Below are positions 7,031 to 12,283 of a stretch of 12,283 bases of DNA, piece by piece. Below the pieces are notes generated by a model that saw only the letters and a list, made by a program, of their open reading frames with translations, ran no database searches and was not told where the DNA came from. The number at the start of each line of letters is the position of its first letter. Within the stretch, counting starts at the first letter, position 1. The position numbers and the translations under genes were made by a program. The stretch is taken from the NCBI GenBank assembly GCA_051962095.1, contig JBQCCP010000197.1, positions 1-12,283 on the forward strand, given 5' to 3'. Source of the DNA: 66-474 sp051962095. GTDB lineage: Bacteria; Pseudomonadota; Gammaproteobacteria; Xanthomonadales; Rhodanobacteraceae.

Positions 7031-9220
7031 ATGAACTTGAAACTCCGCATAGCGTGTGCCGCGTTGCTGGCTACCGTCGCGGCGCCGGCGTGGGCGCTGC
7101 AATTGGGACAGATCCAGGTGAAGTCGGCGCTCAACCAGCCGCTGGTCGCCGCGATCCCGCTGCATCCGAAGAACCTGACCGAGTTGGAAGGGCTCACCGT
7201 CGGCCTGGCGTCCGCCGGGGATTTCCAGCGCGCCGGGCTGCAGGTCACGCCAACCGACCAGACCCTGCAGTTCCACATCGTCACGGACAACAACGGCCAG
7301 AAGCTGATCCTGGTCACCAGCACCCAGCCGATCACCGACCCGTACCTCGATTTCCTGCTGCAGGTGAATACGCGCGAGGGCAAGCAGGTGCGCGAGTTCG
7401 TGGTGCTGCTGAATCCGGTGATCGCCGCGCCCGCGCCAGGCGTGGAGGCGGCGCCGGTGGCCAGCAGCCCGGCCACGGCGACGCAATCCTCCCAGGCGGC
7501 GCAGTTGCCGCCCGCATCGGCGTTCGCGCAGCCCGCGCCTGCGCCGGCGGCCCCCGCCCATCCGCCGGCGGCTGAGAAACCTGCCGCAGCGCAGCCTGCG
7601 CCACCGGCGCCGCCGCCGCGTCCTGCACCGCAGCCTGCACCATCCTCGCCGCAGCCGGGCAATCTGCCCGCGAGCATCGAGGTCCATCGTGGCGACACCT
7701 TGTATGGCATCGCGAAGGACGCGACCCGCGGGTCGGGCGTCACCGTCAACCAGTTGATGGTGGCGATCAAGGCCGCGAATCCCGACGCGTTCTTCAAGGA
7801 CAACATCAACGACCTCAAGGCCGGAGCGATCCTGCGCATCCCGACCCGCGACGTGATCGACCAGACCACCATCGCGCAAGCCAACGCCGAGGTGCATCGC
7901 CAATACGAAAGCTGGCGCGCGGCGCGCCCGCATCCGGCGACGGTGGTCGAGGGCACGGCGGCGCAAGCCGCCGCCAACGCCGCACCCAAACCGGGCAGGC
8001 AGGCGCCTGCCTCCGATCATCTTTCGCTGGTGCCGCCGACCGGCGAGGGCAGCGGCGCCAGCAGCCGTCCGGGGGTGGCGGGTGGTACCGGCAGCGAAAC
8101 CGTTGCGGGATTGCAGCAGAAACTGCAGAACGATCGCGGGACCTTGGTCAGCCTCAATCAGTCCAACACCGACCTCGAGTCGCGCGTGCGCAGCCTGAAG
8201 GACATTTCGCAGAAATCCGACAAGCTGCTGAGCATGAAGGATGCCACGATCGCCGAACTGCAGCGCAAGCTCGCGGAGGTGCAATCGGGCAAGGCTGGTG
8301 CTGCGGGGGCTTCCCCGGCGGCGACCGCCACGAGTGCGAACATCGCCCAGCCCGCCGCGAAGACGGTTGCGCCGGCAAGTTCTGCCGCGAACGCACCGGC
8401 CTCCGCCAGGGTTGCCGCGCAGAATGCGCAGCCGGCGGCGTCGCCGTGGTACGAACGCCCGCTGGCCTGGCTCATTGCCGGGCTCGTGGTGCTGGCGTTG
8501 GTCCTGTTCGGGCTGTTGCGCAGGCGGCGCGGCGGCGATGCGGCTGTCGCCGCGCGCGGGCCGCTGATGGATCCTGATGACGTCGCGGCCGATGGCGTCG
8601 AGCCGGACGATGAGGCCGCCCTGCAGGCGCGGGTGGCGGAGCACCCCGACGATTTGTCGGCCCATCTCGCGTTGTGCCGGTATTACTACACGCAAGGCGA
8701 CGAGCCGCATTTCGTCGCCGCCGCGACCGCGATGCGCGACCACGTTGCGGACCTGCACGGCGACGAGTGGCGCGAAGTCGCGGCCATGGGCGAGGAACTC
8801 GCGCCGCACCTGCCGTTGTTCGAATTGCCGCCCGAGGCGCACGACCCGTACGGCATGGTCGAACTGCATCATCCGGCGACCGAAGAGCCGGGGGCGCCCA
8901 CGCTGCACGCAGCCGAATCCGTGGCGGAACCGGAAAGCTCCGTCGAGCCGCCAGCGCCCGTGCACGCGCAGCCGGATGTCGAAGCCGTGATGGAGGCGTG
9001 GCGGACGGAACCCGTGCACGCACCCGCGATTGCGATGACGGAGGACACCGAACAGGAATTCGCCGACGACCCGGTCGACACCAAGCTCGATCTGGCGCGC
9101 GCCTATCTCGACATGGGCGATCCGGTCGGGGCGCGTGCGATGCTCGAAGAAGTGGTCGAGGAAGGCTCGCAGGCCCAGAAGGACGAAGCCCGGCGCCTGC
9201 TGGCCGAAGTCGCGGGCTGA
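7031..9220 (+). CDS. fimV: FimV/HubP family LysM-containing inner-membrane protein
   Basis: FimV proteins help assemble the type IV pilus secretin, bind peptidoglycan and act as polar landmarks. The 729-residue protein has the full family layout. A signal peptide ends AWA at about residue 22. The FimV N-terminal domain starts LQLGQIQVKSALNQPL. A Pro/Ala-rich linker covers about 135-214. A LysM domain (IEVHRGDTLYGIAKD to LRIPTRD) covers about 216-270. A coiled coil lies at about 351-420, then a second low-complexity Ala stretch. One membrane span WLIAGLVVLALVLFGLL begins near 480 and is followed by RRRR. The acidic cytoplasmic part has a TPR-like segment near 520-600 and the conserved FimV C-terminal repeat DTKLDLARAYLDMGDPVGAR in the last 47 residues. 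It is shorter than P. aeruginosa FimV, mainly in the acidic cytoplasmic part. ATG at 7031, after a GGGGG site, fits the signal peptide; in-frame codons further upstream do not. Confidence 0.95.
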   Translation: MNLKLRIACAALLATVAAPAWALQLGQIQVKSALNQPLVAAIPLHPKNLTELEGLTVGLASAGDFQRAGLQVTPTDQTLQFHIVTDNNGQKLILVTSTQPITDPYLDFLLQVNTREGKQVREFVVLLNPVIAAPAPGVEAAPVASSPATATQSSQAAQLPPASAFAQPAPAPAAPAHPPAAEKPAAAQPAPPAPPPRPAPQPAPSSPQPGNLPASIEVHRGDTLYGIAKDATRGSGVTVNQLMVAIKAANPDAFFKDNINDLKAGAILRIPTRDVIDQTTIAQANAEVHRQYESWRAARPHPATVVEGTAAQAAANAAPKPGRQAPASDHLSLVPPTGEGSGASSRPGVAGGTGSETVAGLQQKLQNDRGTLVSLNQSNTDLESRVRSLKDISQKSDKLLSMKDATIAELQRKLAEVQSGKAGAAGASPAATATSANIAQPAAKTVAPASSAANAPASARVAAQNAQPAASPWYERPLAWLIAGLVVLALVLFGLLRRRRGGDAAVAARGPLMDPDDVAADGVEPDDEAALQARVAEHPDDLSAHLALCRYYYTQGDEPHFVAAATAMRDHVADLHGDEWREVAAMGEELAPHLPLFELPPEAHDPYGMVELHHPATEEPGAPTLHAAESVAEPESSVEPPAPVHAQPDVEAVMEAWRTEPVHAPAIAMTEDTEQEFADDPVDTKLDLARAYLDMGDPVGARAMLEEVVEEGSQAQKDEARRLLAEVAG

Positions 9221-9229
9221 CATGGCGCA

Positions 9230-10000
9230 ATGCGCGTCGCGCTGGGCATCGAATACGACGGCACCGACTTCTTCGGCTGGCAACGACTGGGGCACGGGCC
9301 GAGCGTGCAGGCCGAGGTGGAAGCGGCGCTGTCGTTCGTCGCCGACCATCCTGTCGAGGTGACCTGCGCGGGGCGCACCGACGCTGGGGTGCACGCGCGC
9401 TGCCAGGTGGTGCATTTCGATACGAGTGCAATGCGCAATCCGCGCGCGTGGGTCCTGGGCGCCACCACGCGCCTGCCGCGTGCGGTCGCGGTGCTTTGGG
9501 CCAAGGCCATGCCCGACGTTTTCCACGTTCGATTTTCGGCGCGCGCGCGACGCTATCGCTATGCGATTCTGAACCGGCCGATCCGCCCCGCGCTGGATGC
9601 GCGATTCCTGTCCTGGGAACGCGTGCCGCTGGATGCCGAAGCCATGCACGCGGCAGCGCAGGCCTTGGTCGGCGAGCAGGATTTTTCGTCGTTCCGCGCG
9701 GTGTCGTGCCAGGCGCGCCACGCGCGCCGCAACGTCACGCATGTCGGCGTTCACCGCAACGCCGACCTGGTGATCGTCGAGATCGAAGCCAACGCGTTCC
9801 TGCACCACATGGTGCGCAACATCGTGGGGTCGCTGCTGGAAGTCGGCCGTGGCGAGCGGCCGGTGGCATGGATTGCGGAGGTTCTGGCGGCCCGCAATCG
9901 CGAAATCGCGGGTGTCACCGCGACGCCGCAGGGCCTCACCTTCATCGGTCCGCGGTATCCGGCAGAATGGCAGCTCCCGCCCGAAGTCACTGAAGAGTGA
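9230..10000 (+). CDS. truA: tRNA pseudouridine synthase A
   Basis: TruA converts uridines 38-40 in the anticodon stem-loop of many tRNAs to pseudouridine. The 256-residue protein starts MRVALGIEYDGTDFFGWQ and has the catalytic aspartate Asp51 in GRTDAGVHA. Other family segments are RRYRYAILN, the QDFSSFRA motif and the C-terminal NAFLHHMVRNIVGSLLEVGRG. The length is close to the family norm. It starts 9 bp after the fimV stop, so both are probably co-transcribed. An out-of-frame ATG at 9222 is not used. It is followed by a 98-bp gap holding a palindromic repeat. Confidence 0.97.
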   Translation: MRVALGIEYDGTDFFGWQRLGHGPSVQAEVEAALSFVADHPVEVTCAGRTDAGVHARCQVVHFDTSAMRNPRAWVLGATTRLPRAVAVLWAKAMPDVFHVRFSARARRYRYAILNRPIRPALDARFLSWERVPLDAEAMHAAAQALVGEQDFSSFRAVSCQARHARRNVTHVGVHRNADLVIVEIEANAFLHHMVRNIVGSLLEVGRGERPVAWIAEVLAARNREIAGVTATPQGLTFIGPRYPAEWQLPPEVTEE

Positions 10001-10006
10001 AAACAG

Positions 10007-10074
10007 TCCGCGAATGAACGCCAATAACCGCAAATGGTTTTCGGCCATTGCTGTCATTCGCGTTCATTTGCGGA
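10007..10074. repeat. 68-base imperfect palindrome built from 10-base units, REP/MITE-like
   Basis: The arms 10007-10037 and 10045-10074 pair at about 26 of 31 positions around the 7-base spacer TTTTCGG. Each arm is made of about three tandem 10-base units: CGCGAATGAA, CGCCAATAAC and CGCAAATGG on the left; CGCAAATGAA, CGCGAATGAC and AGCAATGG on the right when read on the other strand. The base composition is clearly lower in GC than its surroundings. No T-run follows the hairpin, so it does not look like a plain terminator. Similar CGCRAATGAA-type arrays are, to my recollection, dispersed between genes in many bacterial genomes, but copies elsewhere in this genome cannot be checked from this window. 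The transcript could fold and affect truA or trpF expression. Confidence 0.75.
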
Positions 10075-10098
10075 TCGATTCTGCTTTACCTTGAGTCC

Positions 10099-10734
10099 AT
10101 GAACCGCACCCGCGTAAAAATCTGCGGCGTCACCCGCGTCGAAGACGCATTGCTTGCGTGCGAATTGGGCGCGGACGCGATCGGCATCGTGATGACGCCG
10201 AGCAGCCCGCGCGGGGCGTCGATCGAGCAGGCGCGCGCGATCCGCGATGCGTTGCCCGCGCTGGTGGATGCGGTGCTGTTGGCCCACGACCTTCCCGCCG
10301 AACGCGTGCGCACGATCATCGACGCGGTGCGGCCCGACTTCGTGCAGTTCCACGGCAGCGAGGACGCGGCGTTCTGCGAATCGTTCGGCATCCGTTACAC
10401 CAAGGCTATCGGCATGCAGGGCGACGTGGACGTGCGGGCAATCGCGTCGCAACATGCGCGCGCCGCCGGGTTCGTGCTGGACGGCCATCCGCCGGGGCAG
10501 CAGGGCGGTCGCGGCCGGACCTTCGACTGGTCGCGCGTGCCGCGGGATCTGGATCGCCCGATCCTGTTGGCGGGCGGCTTGAATCGCTCGAACGTGGGCG
10601 AGGCGATCCGTGCGGTGCGGCCGTGGGCGGTGGATCTCGCCAGTGGCGTGGAATCCGCGCCCGGCATCAAGGACGCCGGCAAGTTGCGCGCGTTCTTCGC
10701 GGCGGTGCGAGCCGCGGATGCGGAGATCGCATGA
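10099..10734 (+). CDS. trpF: Phosphoribosylanthranilate isomerase
   Basis: This enzyme carries out the Amadori rearrangement of phosphoribosylanthranilate in tryptophan synthesis. The 211-residue (beta/alpha)8 barrel has the catalytic cysteine Cys9 in VKICGVT and the catalytic aspartate Asp128 in VLDGH. The phosphate-binding loops are GGRGRTFDW (usually GGTGKTFDW) and LAGGLNRSNV, followed by VDLASGVES. The Thr-Gly-Lys to Arg-Gly-Arg change in the loop is mild. ATG at 10099 gives the standard N-terminus (MNRTRVKICG); the frame stays open upstream through the palindrome, but that extension is not conserved sequence. trpBA does not follow; instead the gene overlaps a cupin-like gene by ATGA. Placement after truA is common in gammaproteobacteria. 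Confidence 0.95.
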   Translation: MNRTRVKICGVTRVEDALLACELGADAIGIVMTPSSPRGASIEQARAIRDALPALVDAVLLAHDLPAERVRTIIDAVRPDFVQFHGSEDAAFCESFGIRYTKAIGMQGDVDVRAIASQHARAAGFVLDGHPPGQQGGRGRTFDWSRVPRDLDRPILLAGGLNRSNVGEAIRAVRPWAVDLASGVESAPGIKDAGKLRAFFAAVRAADAEIA

Positions 10735-11762
10735 ACGGGGCAACGGTGATGGTGCCCGACGCGGCACCGATCGAAGAGTACGTGGGCGATCCACGCAACT
10801 TCGATCTTGTCGCCGCGGTTGCCCGCGGCAAGCCGCTGGTGATCCGCGGGCTGGTGCGCGACTGGCCGATCGTGAAGCTGGCCCTGCAGTCCGACACCGC
10901 GTTCGCGCAACGGCTGGCGGAGCTCGACAGCGGCGCCGACGTCACCACGCTGCTGATCGCACCGGAAGCGGAAGGCCTGATCGGCTACACGCCGGATTTT
11001 TCCGGTTTCAACTACCAGCATTTCAAGGTGCCGCTGACGCTGGGCCTGCAGCGACTCGCGAAGTACAGCCAGCACGCGCACGCACCGGGGCTGGTGATCC
11101 AGAGCGTGCCGCTGCGCGAATGCCTGCCAGCGTTGCTGGCCGACCACAAACTGCCGTTTCTCGATCCCGGCATCGAACCGCGGCTGTGGCTGGGCAATCG
11201 CACCGTGACACCCACGCATTTCGATTCGCAGCAGAACATCGCGTGCGTCGTGTGCGGGACGCGCCGCTTTACGCTGTTTCCGCCCGAGCAATTGCCGAAT
11301 CTTTACGTCGGGCCGCTGGATTACGCGCCCACCGGCGCCGCGATCAGCCTTGCGCGTCTCGACCGCCCGGACGATCCGCGTTACCCGCGCCTCAAGGAGG
11401 CGCTCGCCGCCGCCAAGGCGACCGATTTGAACGAGGGCGACGCGATCTACGTTCCGCCCTTGTGGTGGCACCACGTCGAATCGCTGGAACAGTTGAACGC
11501 GCTGGTGAACTACTGGTGGAATCCAGTGGATGTGCCGGGTTACGTCAGCGGGCACGCGCGCGCCGCGTTGTACCATTGCCTGCTCGCGTTCCACGCGCTG
11601 CCCGCCGAACAGCGCGCCGCATGGCGCAACCTGCTGGATTATTACGTGTTCGACGACCACGATCCCGCTGCGCACATCCCCGAACAGCGTCGCGGCGTCC
11701 TCGGCGAATTCACGGCCGAGGTCGTGGAACAGTTGAAGCAGGGCGCGCGCCAGAATCTTTGA
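10731..11762 (+). CDS. Cupin_8/JmjC-like (FIH-like) putative Fe(II)/2-oxoglutarate dioxygenase
   Basis: This 343-residue protein belongs to the cupin-like family related to factor-inhibiting HIF (FIH). Iron ligands are visible as His163 and Asp165 in PTHFDSQQN and His248 in LWWHHVES, and the LFPPEQ strand and GDAIYVPPLWWHH match the FIH core closely. The position of the lysine that anchors 2-oxoglutarate in FIH (Lys214, 15 residues after the first iron His) is Arg178 here, in GTRRFTLFPP. Arginine could take the same role, and I recall GRRRFTLFPP-type sequences in bacterial relatives. The N-terminal half (VIRGLVRDWPIV) is also typical of cupin_8 proteins. The substrate is unknown; hydroxylation of a protein or small molecule is expected. 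It overlaps trpF by 4 bases (ATGA), which implies coupled translation. It has no signal peptide or membrane segment. Confidence 0.88.
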   Translation: MNGATVMVPDAAPIEEYVGDPRNFDLVAAVARGKPLVIRGLVRDWPIVKLALQSDTAFAQRLAELDSGADVTTLLIAPEAEGLIGYTPDFSGFNYQHFKVPLTLGLQRLAKYSQHAHAPGLVIQSVPLRECLPALLADHKLPFLDPGIEPRLWLGNRTVTPTHFDSQQNIACVVCGTRRFTLFPPEQLPNLYVGPLDYAPTGAAISLARLDRPDDPRYPRLKEALAAAKATDLNEGDAIYVPPLWWHHVESLEQLNALVNYWWNPVDVPGYVSGHARAALYHCLLAFHALPAEQRAAWRNLLDYYVFDDHDPAAHIPEQRRGVLGEFTAEVVEQLKQGARQNL

Positions 11763-11777
11763 AGCGCGAGCGCTTCA
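11760..11777. terminator. Palindrome joining the stop codons of two convergent genes
   Basis: The sequence TGAAGCG-CGAG-CGCTTCA forms a perfect 7-bp stem with a 4-base loop on either strand. Its outer bases are the TGA stop of the cupin gene (11760-11762) and the TGA stop of the LysR gene (11775-11777 on the minus strand). The symmetry suits a bidirectional terminator or transcript end for both genes, but there is no T-run of useful length on either side. Confidence 0.45.
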
Positions 11778-12283
11778 GGCAAGGGCAAGTTCAAGCTTCA
11801 ACCATGCCGCCAATGCGGCGAGCCGCGGATCGCCCGATGATTTGGGCGCGCACAGCGCCCAACTTGCACGGGTCTCGCGAAACCCCCACGGCGCCACCAG
11901 CCTGCCGGCCAGCAAATCGTCGGCGACGAGTTGCCGTGGCGCGATCGCGACGCCCAGGCCTGCCACGGCGGCTTCCAGCAGGTAATACAGGTGCTCGAAG
12001 CTTTGGCCGAAGTGCAATCGGCTGACCGCGACGCGCTGCGCGCGTGCCCACGCGGGCCAGGCCTGCGGACGCGATGACGTGTGCAGCAAGGCTTCCTTTC
12101 CGAGCGCGGCAAGACTTGCTTTGCGCAGGCTCGAGAAACTGGGATATCGAGGACTCAGGACCGGGCCGATGCGCTCGGGTGCCAGCAGGTGCACTTGCCA
12201 GGCCGGTGGCCACGGCGGTTCGGCAATCAGCAGCGCCGCGCCCAAACCCGGCATCGAAGATGAGGGCGTGGCCTCGATTGCCG
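11775..12283 (-). CDS. LysR-type transcriptional regulator, C-terminal part (N-terminus beyond window)
   Basis: The visible 168 residues are most of the effector-binding domain of a LysR regulator; the frame stays open to the right edge and the DNA-binding helix-turn-helix lies outside. Family features are PERIGPVLSPRYP, LLHTSSRPQAWPAW, and FEHLYYLLEAAVAGLGVAIAPRQLVADDLLAGRLVAPW, the last being the classic second-subdomain pattern. These fit the GcvA/AmpR/TrpI group best. An in-frame ATG at 12254 is internal, because conserved domain sequence continues upstream of it. In pseudomonads and xanthomonads a LysR gene next to tryptophan genes often faces trpBA, so this could be a TrpI-like activator responding to indoleglycerol phosphate; that is inference. 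It converges on the cupin gene with 12 bp between the stops. Confidence 0.88.
   Translation of the reverse strand, partial: AIEATPSSSMPGLGAALLIAEPPWPPAWQVHLLAPERIGPVLSPRYPSFSSLRKASLAALGKEALLHTSSRPQAWPAWARAQRVAVSRLHFGQSFEHLYYLLEAAVAGLGVAIAPRQLVADDLLAGRLVAPWGFRETRASWALCAPKSSGDPRLAALAAWLKLELALA

Noticed and set aside
6788..10057. A minus-strand open frame of 1089 codons across fimV and truA.
   Set aside because: It lies wholly antisense to well-supported genes. Its product is Arg/Gly/His-rich low complexity with no domain, as expected when GC-rich codon use on the real strand removes stop codons from one opposite frame.
10048..10098. Extension of trpF upstream to an earlier in-frame start inside the palindrome.
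   Set aside because: The added residues come from repeat sequence and are absent from the TrpF family, which starts right at the KICG strand; ATG at 10099 fits.
10395..11675. A minus-strand open frame of 426 codons opposite trpF and the cupin gene.
   Set aside because: It is antisense to two genes with clear catalytic motifs, and its translation shows no recognisable domain.

Overview
This window is 12.3 kb of dense, GC-rich (by eye roughly two thirds GC, not counted) bacterial chromosome that looks like a core region. Gene order and protein sequences point to a gammaproteobacterium of the Xanthomonadales/Lysobacterales type, perhaps Rhodanobacteraceae. The evidence is the run asd - exported coiled-coil protein - fimV - truA - trpF, a PrmB next to aroC, and a dnaQ with the enterobacterial-style catalytic layout. 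Genus cannot be fixed from the sequence alone. There is no sign of phage, insertion sequence, CRISPR array, rRNA or tRNA.

Left part (1-2863): the 3' part of dnaQ (DNA polymerase III epsilon, proofreading) runs rightward off the left edge and meets a leftward cluster head-on. That cluster is psd (phosphatidylserine decarboxylase), then an unrecognised helical protein of about 150 residues, then a PP2C-type protein phosphatase. All three read on the minus strand with short gaps (38 and 58 bp) and could be one transcription unit.

Middle part (2919-10000): from a short divergent intergenic region the plus strand carries prmB (methyltransferase for ribosomal protein L3), a RimJ/RimL-like GNAT acetyltransferase coupled to it by a TGATG overlap, aroC (chorismate synthase), asd (aspartate-semialdehyde dehydrogenase), a small exported coiled-coil protein, fimV (peptidoglycan-binding inner-membrane hub of type IV pili and polarity) and truA (tRNA pseudouridine synthase). 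aroC and asd feed aromatic and aspartate-family amino acid synthesis.

Right part (10001-12283): an unusual 68-base imperfect palindrome, built from about six copies of a 10-base unit, fills the gap between truA and trpF. trpF overlaps by ATGA with a cupin_8/JmjC-like (FIH-like) putative dioxygenase. That gene converges on a LysR-type regulator cut by the right edge, and the two TGA stop codons form the base of one hairpin. The LysR protein is of the GcvA/TrpI type and may control a trpBA pair beyond the window, which would explain why trpF stands apart from trpBA here.

No clear undescribed multi-gene system is visible. The observations most worth following are the palindromic repeat, the unknown protein paired with the PP2C phosphatase, and the FIH-like cupin coupled to trpF, in which an arginine sits at the 2-oxoglutarate-anchoring lysine position.
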